This document shows, in pieces, positions 16,059 through 25,984 of a stretch of DNA of 64,000 nucleotides. The position numbers and the translations under genes were made by a program. Each line of letters opens with the position of its first letter. The stretch's first letter is position 1. The stretch is from Sphaerimonospora mesophila NBRC 14179 = JCM 3151. Lineage in GTDB: Bacteria > Actinomycetota > Actinomycetes > Streptosporangiales > Streptosporangiaceae. The notes under the pieces are model-generated. The model made no database searches. It was not told the origin of the DNA and worked only from the letters and a program-made list of their open reading frames with translations. The stretch lies in the NCBI GenBank assembly GCA_001552515.1, contig BCRI01000023.1:1-64000 (forward strand). The letters run 5' to 3'.

Positions 16059-16970
16059 ATGCCTGAAAGCCGCCGGGGTGTCCTCTACGGCATCGCCGCC
16101 TACTCCATGTGGGGACTCTTCCCCCTTTACTGGCCGCTGCTCAAGCCTGCGGGCGCCGTAGAGATCCTCTCCCACCGGGTGGTGTGGACCCTCGCCGTCG
16201 TCGTCGCGATCCTGGCCGTCCGCCGCCACTGGTCCTGGTTCCGTTCGCTGACCCGCCGACAGTTCGTCTTCCTCACCGTCGCGGCCATCACGATCTCGCT
16301 CAACTGGGGCACCTACATCTACGCGGTCAACTCCGGTCACGTCCTCGAAAGCGCACTGGGCTACTTCATCAATCCCCTGGTCAGCGTGCTCTTCGGCGTC
16401 ATCGTCTTCCGTGAGCGGCTGCGCACGCTGCAGTGGGCCGCCGTGGGGCTGGGCGGATTGGCCGTCCTCGTCCTCACGCTGGACTACGGCCGCCTGCCGT
16501 GGATCGCGCTGGTCCTCGCGACCAGCTTCGGCGCGTACGGCCTGCTCAAGAAGACCGCCCAGGTCGGCAGCGCGGAGAGCCTCACGATCGAGACGCTGGT
16601 GCTCCTGGTGCCGACGCTCACCTATCTGATCGTCATCGAGGGCAACGGCACGGGTGCGTTCGGCCACCAGGGCGCGGGACACGCGCTGCTGATGGCCACC
16701 ACCGGCATCGTCACGGCCATTCCGCTGATGTGCTTCAACGGCGCGGCCATCCGGGTCCCGCTCTCGACGATCGGGCTCCTGCAGTACATCACCCCGACCT
16801 TGCAGTTCCTGTGCGGCGTGCTGGTGGCCCGCGAGGTCATGCCGCCGAGCAGATGGGTCGGCTTCGCCGTCGTGTGGCTCGCGCTGTGCGTCTTCACCTG
16901 GGACAGCCTCCGCGCTGCACGGGCCTCCAGGCGCGCCGACCGTACGGCTCCCGCGTTGGAGACGGTCTGA
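16059..16970 (+). CDS. rarD: EamA-family transporter RarD
   Basis: This 303-residue protein has about ten membrane helices in two repeated halves, the layout of EamA/DMT transporters. The beginning (RRGVLYGIAAYSMWGLFPLY) and the segment LNWGTYIYAVNSGHVLESAL are characteristic of the RarD subgroup. Members move small molecules or amino acids across the membrane, but the substrate is not established. It has its own promoter region shared with divergent msrA, and ends 10 bp before the convergent polyprenyl synthase gene. Confidence 0.9.
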   Translation: MPESRRGVLYGIAAYSMWGLFPLYWPLLKPAGAVEILSHRVVWTLAVVVAILAVRRHWSWFRSLTRRQFVFLTVAAITISLNWGTYIYAVNSGHVLESALGYFINPLVSVLFGVIVFRERLRTLQWAAVGLGGLAVLVLTLDYGRLPWIALVLATSFGAYGLLKKTAQVGSAESLTIETLVLLVPTLTYLIVIEGNGTGAFGHQGAGHALLMATTGIVTAIPLMCFNGAAIRVPLSTIGLLQYITPTLQFLCGVLVAREVMPPSRWVGFAVVWLALCVFTWDSLRAARASRRADRTAPALETV

Positions 16971-16980
16971 GCGAGGGTGA

Positions 16981-17970
16981 TCAGCCGGTGCGCTCGACCA
17001 CGTAGTCGCACAGGGCGATCAGCGCCGTCCTGGCGGGGATGTCGGGCAGGGTGGACAGCGCGGTCTTCGCCCGGTCCGACCAGCGGATCAGCTCCTCGCG
17101 GGCCCGGGTCATCGCCACATGGGCGCGCAGCAGGCCCAGTGCCTCCGACAGGTCCTCCTCGGCCACGGGGCCGGACAGCAGCTCACGCAGCCGCGCGTCC
17201 GCCGGGTCGGTCGACGCGAGCGCGTGGAGCACCGGCAGCGTGCGTACGCCCTCGCGCAGATCGGTGCCCGGCGTCTTGCCCGAGTCCGACGAGGCCACGT
17301 CGATCAGGTCGTCGCCGAGTTGCCAGGCGACGCCGATGGCCTCGCACGCCTCGGTGACGCGGTCGGCCACCTCGGCCGGCGCGCCCGAGAGCATGGCGCC
17401 GAAACGGCCGGAGGTGGCGATGAGCGAGCCGGTCTTGTCGGCGAGCACCCGGATGTAGTGGGTGATGTCGTCGATGCCCTCGGCCGGCCCGACCGTCTCC
17501 CGGATCTGCCCCCTCACGAGGCGGGAGAACGTGCGTGCCTGGACCCGGATCATCTCGCTGCCGAGGTCGGCGAGGATCTCGGAGGCCTGGGCGAAGAGAT
17601 AGTCGCCGGTGAGGATCGCCACGGTGTTGTCCCACCGGGCGTTGGCGGACGGCGAACCGCGTCGCACGCGGGCCTCGTCCATCACGTCGTCGTGATAGAG
17701 CGTCGCCAGATGGGTCAGCTCGATGACGACGGCCCCGGGCACGATGCCCGGGGCCCCAGGGTTGCCGAACTGGGCGGCGAGCAGGACGAGCATCGCCCGG
17801 AACCGCTTGCCGCCCGCCTCGATCAAATGCCTGGACGCCTCCGTGATGAAGGCGTCCTCGCTCTCGACGGACGACCGGAGCAGTTTCTCAACCGCTGCCA
17901 GACCGTCCGCCAGGTCCTCGGCCAGCCGCTCATCTACTACGGGGATGTCCACAACGGGCGGCGCGGCCAT
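16981..17970 (-). CDS. Polyprenyl diphosphate synthase (trans, long chain)
   Basis: The 329-residue enzyme elongates allylic diphosphate with isopentenyl diphosphate; here it most likely makes the menaquinone side chain. The first aspartate-rich motif is LYHDDVMDEARVRRG and the second is LGDDLIDVASS; GGKRFRAMLVLL is the substrate-binding region. Small residues before the first motif fit a long-chain product, but the exact length cannot be read. The ATG at 17970 has AGGAG 8 bp upstream. It begins 11 bp after nuoN ends, so it is probably the last gene of the nuo operon. Confidence 0.9.
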   Translation of the reverse strand: MAAPPVVDIPVVDERLAEDLADGLAAVEKLLRSSVESEDAFITEASRHLIEAGGKRFRAMLVLLAAQFGNPGAPGIVPGAVVIELTHLATLYHDDVMDEARVRRGSPSANARWDNTVAILTGDYLFAQASEILADLGSEMIRVQARTFSRLVRGQIRETVGPAEGIDDITHYIRVLADKTGSLIATSGRFGAMLSGAPAEVADRVTEACEAIGVAWQLGDDLIDVASSDSGKTPGTDLREGVRTLPVLHALASTDPADARLRELLSGPVAEEDLSEALGLLRAHVAMTRAREELIRWSDRAKTALSTLPDIPARTALIALCDYVVERTG

Positions 17971-17981
17971 ACGGAAAGCTC

Positions 17982-19535
17982 CTAACGGACGAACAACGAC
18001 TGAGCAGCGGAGTGCGCCAGGTCCAGCACCGGCTGCGGGAAGACCCCGAGCACTACGGTAGCCAATGCCGCGAGACCGACCACAGCCGCCGTGCCGCGTG
18101 AAGGCAGCACCACGGAGGGGCCGTCGGCCGCCGGATCGCTGAAGAACATCAGCACGATCACGCGGACGTAGAAGAACGCGGCCACGGCCGAGGCCACCAC
18201 ACCGACGATGACCAGCGACAGCGCGCCTCCGGTGACCGCCGCCTGGAAGATCGCGTACTTCCCGAAGAAGCCGCTGGTCAGCGGAATCCCGGCGAAGGCG
18301 AGCAGGAAGAAGGCGAACACGCCGGCCAGCAGCGGCGAGCGCTTGCCCAACCCGGCCCACCGGGACAGGTGCCAGGCCTCGCCACCCGCGTCACGCACCA
18401 TGGTGACCACGGCGAACGCGCCGACCGTGGTGAAGCCGTACGCCACCAGGTAGAACAGGATCCCCGACAGGGCCGAGGTGTTCTGGGCCTGCGCGCTGCC
18501 GGTGGCGATCACGCCGATGAGCAGGAAGCCGCCGTGCGCGATCGACGAGTAGGCCAGCATCCGCTTGATGTCGGTCTGCGTGATCGCGAGGATCGCGCCG
18601 ACCAGCATCGTGAGAACCGCCACACCGTAGAAGACCGGCCGCCAGTCCCAGTCCAGGCCGCCGAGGGCGACCCAGAAGACCCGCACCAGCGCGCCGAACG
18701 CGGCGATCAGCGTGCCCGACGCCATGAGCGCGGTGATCGGTGTGGGCGCGCCCTGGTAGACGTCCGGCTTCCAGGCCTGGAACGGCGCCCCACCGATCTT
18801 GAACAGCAGACCGACGCTGATCATCGCGCCGCCGAGGTAGAGCAGCATGTCCTGGCCACCGACCGTGCCCAGGGTGGCGCCGATCTTCGCCAGGTCGAGC
18901 GAGTTGGCGTAGCCATAGATCATGGCGGTGCCGTACAGGAAGAAGGCGGAGGAGAACGCGCCGAGCAGGAAGTACTTCATCGCGGCCTCCTGCGAGAGCA
19001 GGCGGCGACGGCGCGCCAGACCGCACAGCAGGTACAGCGGCAGCGACATGACCTCGAGGGCCACGAACGCGATGAGCAGGTCGTTGGCGGCCGGGAACAG
19101 CATCATGCCGCCGACGGCGAACAGCACGAGCGGGTAGACCTCGGTGTGGGCCGCCCCCTCGTACAGCGCCTGCTCCTCCTCGGCCGAGCCGGGTACGGCC
19201 GCGGCCGAGCCGACGAAGTGCCCCTCGTCATTGATGAGCAGCACGCTGACGAACGCCAGCACCAGGATGGTGCCCCAGATGAACATCGCGGGGCCGTCGA
19301 CCGCGATCGCGCCCATCGCGGCCGCCTTGGTCGGCACACCCTCGATCCACTGCCAGACGATCAGCCCGAACGAGATCAGCAGCGACAGCAGCGTGATCGG
19401 CAGGTGGATCGCGGAACGCAGGTAGCGCGGGGCGAACGCCTCGACCAGCACGCCGACGATCGCCGCGCCGAAGACGACGAGCAGCGGCGCCAGCATGCCG
19501 TACTCGATTGTCGGCGCTGGAATGGTGCCGTTCAC
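17982..19535 (-). CDS. nuoN: NADH-quinone oxidoreductase subunit N
   Basis: This 517-residue antiporter-like subunit has about 14 membrane helices. It is one of the three proton-pumping modules of complex I. The conserved proton-antiporter core is visible around ITALMASGTLIAAFGALVRV and KRMLAYSSIAHGGFLLIGV. It starts with GTG inside the nuoM stop (GTGA). Confidence 0.95.
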   Translation of the reverse strand: MNGTIPAPTIEYGMLAPLLVVFGAAIVGVLVEAFAPRYLRSAIHLPITLLSLLISFGLIVWQWIEGVPTKAAAMGAIAVDGPAMFIWGTILVLAFVSVLLINDEGHFVGSAAAVPGSAEEEQALYEGAAHTEVYPLVLFAVGGMMLFPAANDLLIAFVALEVMSLPLYLLCGLARRRRLLSQEAAMKYFLLGAFSSAFFLYGTAMIYGYANSLDLAKIGATLGTVGGQDMLLYLGGAMISVGLLFKIGGAPFQAWKPDVYQGAPTPITALMASGTLIAAFGALVRVFWVALGGLDWDWRPVFYGVAVLTMLVGAILAITQTDIKRMLAYSSIAHGGFLLIGVIATGSAQAQNTSALSGILFYLVAYGFTTVGAFAVVTMVRDAGGEAWHLSRWAGLGKRSPLLAGVFAFFLLAFAGIPLTSGFFGKYAIFQAAVTGGALSLVIVGVVASAVAAFFYVRVIVLMFFSDPAADGPSVVLPSRGTAAVVGLAALATVVLGVFPQPVLDLAHSAAQSLFVR

Positions 19536-21058
19536 TTGCCCTCCTTGACACCGGTTGCGGCAGCGGCCTGGTCAGCGGTGACCGAGACGCTGGACAGCGT
19601 GTCCTTCACCGCGGGATTGATGACGTCGAGCAGCGGCTTGGGGTAGAAGCCGAAGACGAGCAGCAGGGCCACCAGCGGCGCAACGACCCACTTCTCCCGC
19701 GCGTTGAGGTCGGGCAGGGTCTTGACGGACTCCGCCGTCGGCCCGTTCATCGTCCGCTGGTACATCCACAGGATGTAGATGGCGGCCAGGATGACGCCGA
19801 TCGTGGCGATCGCGGCGGCCGGGACGTGCAGTCGGAACGCGCCGGACAGCACCATGAACTCGCTCACGAACGTGCTGAGACCCGGCAGCGAGAGGCTGGA
19901 AAGACCCGCCACCAGGAACGTCCCGGCGAGGATCGGGGCGACCTTCTGCACACCGCCGTAGTCCGCGATGAACTGCGAGCCGCGACGGTAGATGAGGAAA
20001 CCGACGATCAGGAACAGCGCGCCCGTCGAGAAGCCGTGGTTGACCATGTAGAGCGTGGCGCCGGCGCCGGCGTCCTGCGCCCCGGGGTTGCCCTTGGTCA
20101 TCGCGAACACGCCCAGGGTGATCACGCCGAAGTGCGAGACCGAGGTGTAGGCGATGAGCCGCATCATGTCGGTCTGCCCGATGGCCACGATCGCGCCGTA
20201 GATCACACCGATCACCGCCAGCACGATCACCAGCGGTGTGAAGTACGCCGAGGCCTCGGGGAACAGCTGCAGGCAGAAGCGCAGCATGCCGAAGGTGCCG
20301 ACCTTGTCGAGCACGCCGACCAGCAGTACGGCGGCACCCGCCGGTGCCTGGGCGGCGGCGTCGGGCAGCCAGGTGTGGAACGGCCACAGCGGAGCCTTGA
20401 TCGCGAACGCGATGAAGAAGCCGAGGAACAGCCACTTCTGCGTGTTCACGTCCTGCACGGTGCCGATCAGATCGGAGAGCATGAACGTGTTCTTGCCGGC
20501 GATCGAGTAGAGCGCGATCACCGCGACCAGCATCAGCAGTCCGCCGAACAGCGAGTACAGCAGGAACTTGACCGCGGCGTACGACCGCTGCGCCCCGCCG
20601 TACGACCCGATCATGAAGTACATCGGGATCAGCATGGCCTCGAAGAGGACGTAGAAGAGGAAGACGTCGGTCGCGGCGAAGACGCCGATCATCATGGCTT
20701 CGAGCACGAGGATCAGCGAGAAGTACGTCCGGACCGAGCGCTTGCCCTTCTCGGCGTCATGCCAGGAGGCCAGCACCACGATCGGCACCAGGATCACCGA
20801 CAGCAGGATCAGCACGAGCGCGATGCCGTCGACGGCCAGGCTGTAGTTGATCCCGAACGCCGGGATCCAGCTGTGGTTCTCCTGGAACTGCCATTGGTCG
20901 CCGTTTGGGCTGAACTGCACCGCCATGGTGACGGTCAGCGCCAGGACGATAAGCGAGACCAGCAGGGTGAACTGCTTGGCGAGCTTGTCGTTCCGGATCA
21001 GGGTCACACCCAGCGCGCCCAGTACGGACACGCCCATCAGGGTTGAAAGCCAGGGCAT
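19532..21058 (-). CDS. nuoM: NADH-quinone oxidoreductase subunit M
   Basis: This 508-residue antiporter-like proton-pumping subunit of complex I has about 14 membrane helices. Typical segments are FKAPLW-like IKAPLWPFHTWLPDAAAQAP and MMRLIAYTSVSHFGVITLGV. I chose the ATG at 21058, which overlaps the nuoL stop by one base; the open frame extends upstream only as noise inside nuoL. Confidence 0.95.
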   Translation of the reverse strand: MPWLSTLMGVSVLGALGVTLIRNDKLAKQFTLLVSLIVLALTVTMAVQFSPNGDQWQFQENHSWIPAFGINYSLAVDGIALVLILLSVILVPIVVLASWHDAEKGKRSVRTYFSLILVLEAMMIGVFAATDVFLFYVLFEAMLIPMYFMIGSYGGAQRSYAAVKFLLYSLFGGLLMLVAVIALYSIAGKNTFMLSDLIGTVQDVNTQKWLFLGFFIAFAIKAPLWPFHTWLPDAAAQAPAGAAVLLVGVLDKVGTFGMLRFCLQLFPEASAYFTPLVIVLAVIGVIYGAIVAIGQTDMMRLIAYTSVSHFGVITLGVFAMTKGNPGAQDAGAGATLYMVNHGFSTGALFLIVGFLIYRRGSQFIADYGGVQKVAPILAGTFLVAGLSSLSLPGLSTFVSEFMVLSGAFRLHVPAAAIATIGVILAAIYILWMYQRTMNGPTAESVKTLPDLNAREKWVVAPLVALLLVFGFYPKPLLDVINPAVKDTLSSVSVTADQAAAATGVKEGK

Positions 21059-22968
21059 CACAGGTTCCCTACGACGAACCAGGCACCGACCAGGACGGCG
21101 GCGCCGACGAATATCGACAGCGCGTACGAGCGGACGAATCCGGTCTGGATCCTGCGCACCCGGCCCGACGTGCCGCCGATGAACGCGGCGAGCCCGTTGA
21201 CCAGGCCGTCCACCCCGCGATTGTCGAAGAACACCGCCAGCCGCGTCAGCCACTGGCCGGGCCGCATGAACAGCGCCTCGTTCAGCGCGTCGCCGTACAG
21301 GTCACGGCGGGCGAACGTGGTGAGGAACGAGCCGCGCGGTGCGGTCGCAGGCACCTCGGCCGCGCCGTACCGCATCCAGGCGAACACCGCGCCGACCGCG
21401 ACCAGCGCGAGCGTGGCGAGCCCGGGGACGCTGAACGGGTTGAAGGCGGGCGAGTGAGCCGGCGCCCCGACCGCGGGCGACAGGAAGATCATGAACCGGT
21501 TGCCCAGGATCAGGAACGCGCCCAGGCCGATCGAGCCGATCGACAGCAGGATCAGCGGCCAGGTCATCACGGCGGGCGACTCGTGCGGGTGCGCCTTTGC
21601 GTCCCACCTCTTCTTGCCGAAGAAGGTCATGAACACCAGGCGGGACATGTAGAAGCCGGTGATGCCGGCGCCGAGCACGGCCAGCCAGCCGAGGACCGCA
21701 CTGTGCTCCATCGCGGTCTCGATGATGCCGTCCTTGGTGAAGTAACCGGACAGCAGCGGGAACCCGATGATCGCCAGGTAGCCGATGAGGAAGGTCGCGA
21801 ACGTGATCGGCATGACCGTGCGCAGGCCGCCGTACTTGCGCATGTCGACCTCGTCGTTCATGGCGTGCATGACCGATCCGGCGCCGAGGAACAGGTTGGC
21901 CTTGAAGAAGCCGTGCGTGATCAGATGCGCGATCGCGAAGGCGTAACCGGCCGGGCCGACGCCCGCCGCGAGCACCATGTAGCCGATCTGCGACATCGTC
22001 GACCCGGCGAGGGCCTTCTTGATGTCGTCCTTGGCGGTACCGATGATCGCACCGGCGAGCAGGGTGGCCACACCGACGATCGTCACGACGAGCTGGGCGG
22101 TCCCGGTGCCCTCGAAGATCGGACCGGACCTGACGATCAGGTAGACGCCGGCGGTGACCATGGTCGCGGCGTGGATGAGGGCCGAGACCGGGGTCGGGCC
22201 CTCCATCGCGTCCAGAAGCCACGCCTGCAGCGGAAGCTGGGCCGACTTGCCGCACGCGCCGACCAGCAGGAGCAGGCCGATCGCGGTCAGCGTGCCCTGC
22301 GAGGCGTCGCCGGTCCGGTCGAGCACCCCGCTGAAGGTCAGCGAGTGGAACGTCGCGAAGATCGTGAACATCGCGATCAGCAGGCCGACGTCACCGACCC
22401 GGTTGACGATGAAGGCCTTCTTGGCCGCGGTGGCCGCCGAGGGCTTGTGCTGCCAGAACCCGATCAGCAGGTACGACGCCAGGCCCACGCCCTCCCAGCC
22501 GACGAACAGGATCAGGTAGTTGTCGGCCAGCACCAGCAGCAGCATCGCCGCCACGAACAGGTTCAGATAGGCGAAGAAGCGCCGCCTGGCCGGGTCGTGC
22601 GCCATGTAGCCGATCGAGTAGATGTGGATCAGTGAGCCGACACCGGTGATCAGCAGGCAGAACGAGATCGACAACGGGTCGACCAGCAGGCCCACGTTGT
22701 CGACGAGGCCGGGGATGAACTCGAACAGCGTGACCCCGCGGCGGCGCTCGCCCGGCGCGAAGCCCAGCAACTGGACGAAGACCAGCGCGCCGACCACGAA
22801 GGACGCGACGGCCATGAGGACGCCCAGCAGGTGGCCGAACTTGTCGGTCCTGCGTCCGCCCAGCAGGAGGACGGCCGCTCCCACCAGGGGCAGGGCGATC
22901 ATCAGCCAGGCGACGCCGATCGCCCCCCCGGAGTGCTGGGCGATCGATGCGATCTCAGCGGGTTCCAC
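21058..22968 (-). CDS. nuoL: NADH-quinone oxidoreductase subunit L
   Basis: This 636-residue subunit is the distal proton-pumping module, with about 16 helices and the long lateral helix at the C-terminus. Characteristic segments are [20 protein letters not shown] and [18 protein letters not shown], and [20 protein letters not shown]. It starts 9 bp after nuoK. Confidence 0.95.
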   Translation of the reverse strand: MEPAEIASIAQHSGGAIGVAWLMIALPLVGAAVLLLGGRRTDKFGHLLGVLMAVASFVVGALVFVQLLGFAPGERRRGVTLFEFIPGLVDNVGLLVDPLSISFCLLITGVGSLIHIYSIGYMAHDPARRRFFAYLNLFVAAMLLLVLADNYLILFVGWEGVGLASYLLIGFWQHKPSAATAAKKAFIVNRVGDVGLLIAMFTIFATFHSLTFSGVLDRTGDASQGTLTAIGLLLLVGACGKSAQLPLQAWLLDAMEGPTPVSALIHAATMVTAGVYLIVRSGPIFEGTGTAQLVVTIVGVATLLAGAIIGTAKDDIKKALAGSTMSQIGYMVLAAGVGPAGYAFAIAHLITHGFFKANLFLGAGSVMHAMNDEVDMRKYGGLRTVMPITFATFLIGYLAIIGFPLLSGYFTKDGIIETAMEHSAVLGWLAVLGAGITGFYMSRLVFMTFFGKKRWDAKAHPHESPAVMTWPLILLSIGSIGLGAFLILGNRFMIFLSPAVGAPAHSPAFNPFSVPGLATLALVAVGAVFAWMRYGAAEVPATAPRGSFLTTFARRDLYGDALNEALFMRPGQWLTRLAVFFDNRGVDGLVNGLAAFIGGTSGRVRRIQTGFVRSYALSIFVGAAVLVGAWFVVGNL

Positions 22969-22977
22969 GGCTACCTC

Positions 22978-23274
22978 TTAGTGCTTCAGCAGGCTCGCGT
23001 CATCGACCGACGCGGACCTGCGGGTTCGGAAGATCGTCACGATGATGGCCAGGCCGATGACGACCTCGGCCGCGGCCACGATCATCACGAAGAACGCGAT
23101 GACCTGCCCGTCGAGGCTGCCGTTCTGCCGGGCGAAGGTGACGAACGCCAGGTTGCAGGCGTTGAGCATGAGCTCCACGCACATGAACACCACGATGGCG
23201 TTGCGCCGTACGAGCACGCCGACACCGCCGATGGCGAACAGCAGCGCGGAGAGCACGAGGTAGTGCGTCGTCAC
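22978..23274 (-). CDS. nuoK: NADH-quinone oxidoreductase subunit K
   Basis: This 98-residue subunit has three membrane helices. The conserved glutamate that takes part in proton transfer is in [13 protein letters not shown]. It is a GTG start that overlaps the end of nuoJ (GTGA). Length is normal for the family. Confidence 0.95.
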   Translation of the reverse strand: MTTHYLVLSALLFAIGGVGVLVRRNAIVVFMCVELMLNACNLAFVTFARQNGSLDGQVIAFFVMIVAAAEVVIGLAIIVTIFRTRRSASVDDASLLKH

Positions 23275-24131
23275 TTGGCGTCCTCCTCCACCAGCGGTTC
23301 GGTGTCGGCCAGCGGCTCGGTGTCCCCGAGCTCGTCATCGAGCGGCTTGGTCGGCCTCGTGTCGGCCGCCTGCTGCTCGGCGAGCGCCTCCTCCTGGAGG
23401 ATCCGCGCGATCTCGGGGTCGATGGTGCCCTCGATGGCCTCGTGCCGGGCGATGATCCGGTTGACCGACAGCGGCGAGACGGCGCCGTCGGGCAGCAGCG
23501 CCGGCATGTCGATCGAGTTGTGCCGGGCGTAGGTGCCGGGTCCGGGCAGCGGCGCCGGGTTCTTGCCCGTCTTGCCGAAGGCGAGGAACCTGGCCCGCGA
23601 CAGCTGCTTCTGCGTCGGCTTGCTCTCGGTGCGCTCCCGGTGGGCCAGCACCATCGCGCCGAGCGCGGCGGTGATCAGCAGCGCCGAGGTCACCTCGAAG
23701 GCGAACACGTGCCGCGTGAAGATCTGCTCGGCCAGGGACGGCACGTTGCCGGCCGCGGTGACCCCGGCCAGCCCCTTGGGCGCCGTCAGCAGCACGTTGC
23801 CGATGCCGAGCCCCAGCAGTACGGCGAAGCCGATCCCGGCGACGATCGCCCAGAACCGCTGGCCCTTGATCGTCTCCACCAGGGAGTCCGAGGAGTCGAC
23901 GCCCACGAGCATGAGCACGAACAGGAACAGCATCATGACCGCGCCGGTGTAGACGATGATCTGCACGACGGCCAGGAACGGAGCGTCCTGGACCGCGTAC
24001 AGCACCGCCAGCGAGATCATGACGACGCCGAGCATGAGGGCCGAGTAGACGGCCCTCCGGCTGAAAACGAGTCCGAGTGCGGCGGTCACCGAGACGACCG
24101 CGAGCACCCAGAACGTGATGGACTCACCCAT
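23271..24131 (-). CDS. nuoJ: NADH-quinone oxidoreductase subunit J
   Basis: The first ~170 residues hold five membrane helices, with the conserved [20 protein letters not shown] segment. A ~115-residue charged C-terminal tail follows (acidic end [11 protein letters not shown]). NuoJ of E. coli is about 185 residues, so the 286-residue length reflects this cytoplasmic extension, which is common in actinobacteria. Its start overlaps nuoI by 8 bp. Confidence 0.95.
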   Translation of the reverse strand: MGESITFWVLAVVSVTAALGLVFSRRAVYSALMLGVVMISLAVLYAVQDAPFLAVVQIIVYTGAVMMLFLFVLMLVGVDSSDSLVETIKGQRFWAIVAGIGFAVLLGLGIGNVLLTAPKGLAGVTAAGNVPSLAEQIFTRHVFAFEVTSALLITAALGAMVLAHRERTESKPTQKQLSRARFLAFGKTGKNPAPLPGPGTYARHNSIDMPALLPDGAVSPLSVNRIIARHEAIEGTIDPEIARILQEEALAEQQAADTRPTKPLDDELGDTEPLADTEPLVEEDAK

Positions 24132-24639
24132 TGCTACGACCCAACCGGTAGTAGTCCTCTTCGGTCTCGCCGAGACGCATCGGGTGGGGCGGCTGCTCCA
24201 TACCTGGTCCCAGCGGCGCGAGGAGCATCTCCTTGGTGAAGATCAGCGATTCGCGGCTGGAGTCGGCCAGTTCGAACTCGTTGGTCATCGTCAGCGCCCG
24301 GGTGGGACACGCCTCGATGCACAGGCCGCACAGGATGCACCGCAGATAGTTGATCTGGTAGACGCGCCCGTACCGCTCACCGGGCGAGTACCGCTCGGAG
24401 TCGGTGTTGTCCCCGCCCTCGACGTAGATCGCGTCAGCGGGGCAGGCCCATGCGCACAGCTCACAGCCGATGCACTTCTCCAGCCCGTCCGGCCACCGGT
24501 TCAACTGGTGCCGCCCGTGGAAGCGCGGCGCTGTGGGCCGCTTCTCCTCCGGGTACTGCACGGTCACCGGCTTCTTGAACATGTGGTGGAAGGTGACGCC
24601 GAATCCCTTGATCGGGTTCAGCCAATCAGTTGCTCCCAC
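24124..24639 (-). CDS. nuoI: NADH-quinone oxidoreductase subunit I
   Basis: This 171-residue iron-sulfur subunit carries clusters N6a and N6b. Both ferredoxin motifs are complete: [12 protein letters not shown] and [12 protein letters not shown]. It passes electrons towards NuoB. The GTG start lies inside the last codons of nuoH (14-bp overlap). Confidence 0.95.
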   Translation of the reverse strand: MGATDWLNPIKGFGVTFHHMFKKPVTVQYPEEKRPTAPRFHGRHQLNRWPDGLEKCIGCELCAWACPADAIYVEGGDNTDSERYSPGERYGRVYQINYLRCILCGLCIEACPTRALTMTNEFELADSSRESLIFTKEMLLAPLGPGMEQPPHPMRLGETEEDYYRLGRSNG

Positions 24640-25984
24640 TGGTCACCTCCTTGGCGTCAGCGTGAAGGCGCGCTTGTCGCGGCACGACTCCGTGGTAGTG
24701 CGGGAGGTCGAGCGGCGGCACCGGGAACCCGCCCGCCGTCGGTTCCTCGCGCAGCTGCTCGAACTCCGCCTCCATCTCGGCGGCCTTGGCCTCTCTGCGC
24801 CGCTGGTTGACCGTATCGAAGCGCAGCCAGATCGCGAAGGCGCCGACCAAAATCACCGCTCCGATGGCCAGAACCGCGCCGCGGGTGGTCTCCGGCATCC
24901 GCATGGCCTTGAAGGTGGCGGCGATCATGATCCAGCCCAGGTTGAACGGGATCAGCACCTTCCATCCGAAGGCCATCAGCTGGTCGTACCGTACGCGAGG
25001 CAGCGAGGCGCGCACCCAGACGAAGCACGCGAACACGAGGACCAGCTTGATGAAGAACCACAGCATGGGCCACCAGCCGGTGTTCGCCCCGTCCCACAGT
25101 GAGATCGGCCAGGGCGCCCGCCAACCGCCGAAGAACAGCGTGATCGCCATCGCGGACACGGTGAAGATGTTCACGTACTCGGCGAGCATGAACATCGCGA
25201 ACTTCAGCGACGAGGCGTACTCGGTGTGGAACCCGCCGACCAGCTCGCCCTCGCCCTCCGGGAGGTCGAACGGCACGCGGTTCGTCTCGCCCAGCATCGT
25301 GATCGCGTAGATCGCGAACGACGGGGCCAGCGAGAAGACGTACCACGAGGGCGTCGGAATGCTCAGCCCGAAGACGTCCCATGTGCCGCCGTGTGCCTGG
25401 GAAGCCACGATCTCCGAGGTGGACAGCGAGCCCGCGTGGAGGAAGACCGCCACGAAGGACAGGCCCATCGCGACCTCGTACGACACGACCTGGGCCGCGG
25501 AACGCAGACCGCCCAGCACGGCGTACGGCGAACGCGAGCCCCAGCCGGCGAGCACGATGCCGTAGACGCCGATCGAGGCGGTGGCCAGCACCAGCAGCAC
25601 CGCGACCGGAAGGTCGGTGAGCTGCAGCGGCGTCTTGTGGCCGAACATCCAGACCATCGGCCCGAACGGCACGACGGAGAAGGCCAGGAACGCCGGCACG
25701 GCGATGATCACCGGAGCCAGGAAGTAGATGACCTTGTCCACCGTGCGGGGCATGATGTCTTCCTTCAGCCCCATCTTCAGACCGTCGGCCACCGACTGGA
25801 GCAGGCCGAACTTGCCCGCTCGGTTGGGGCCGTAGCGGTGCTGCATGCGCCCGATGAGCTTGCGCTCGGTCCACACGCCGAACAGCACGCCCAGCATCAG
25901 GAACACGAAGATCGCGACGGCCTTGATGATGGTGATCCACAGGGGATCGTGGCCGAAGTCGTTCAGCGTGGGTACGTTGTTCAC
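24626..25984 (-). CDS. nuoH: NADH-quinone oxidoreductase subunit H
   Basis: This 452-residue membrane subunit forms part of the quinone-binding chamber. About eight to nine helices are visible, with the conserved GERKLIG-like [19 protein letters not shown] near residue 45 and [19 protein letters not shown] in the loop near the quinone site. A ~70-residue charged C-terminal extension makes it longer than the E. coli protein (325). It overlaps nuoG (ATGA-type). Confidence 0.95.
   Translation of the reverse strand: MNNVPTLNDFGHDPLWITIIKAVAIFVFLMLGVLFGVWTERKLIGRMQHRYGPNRAGKFGLLQSVADGLKMGLKEDIMPRTVDKVIYFLAPVIIAVPAFLAFSVVPFGPMVWMFGHKTPLQLTDLPVAVLLVLATASIGVYGIVLAGWGSRSPYAVLGGLRSAAQVVSYEVAMGLSFVAVFLHAGSLSTSEIVASQAHGGTWDVFGLSIPTPSWYVFSLAPSFAIYAITMLGETNRVPFDLPEGEGELVGGFHTEYASSLKFAMFMLAEYVNIFTVSAMAITLFFGGWRAPWPISLWDGANTGWWPMLWFFIKLVLVFACFVWVRASLPRVRYDQLMAFGWKVLIPFNLGWIMIAATFKAMRMPETTRGAVLAIGAVILVGAFAIWLRFDTVNQRRREAKAAEMEAEFEQLREEPTAGGFPVPPLDLPHYHGVVPRQARLHADAKEVTSGSN

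Noticed and set aside
18369-23532. Long open frames antisense to nuoJ-nuoN
   Set aside because: They mirror codon bias of the real genes, are full of Arg, His, Gln and Asp runs, and have no ribosome binding sites or recognisable folds.
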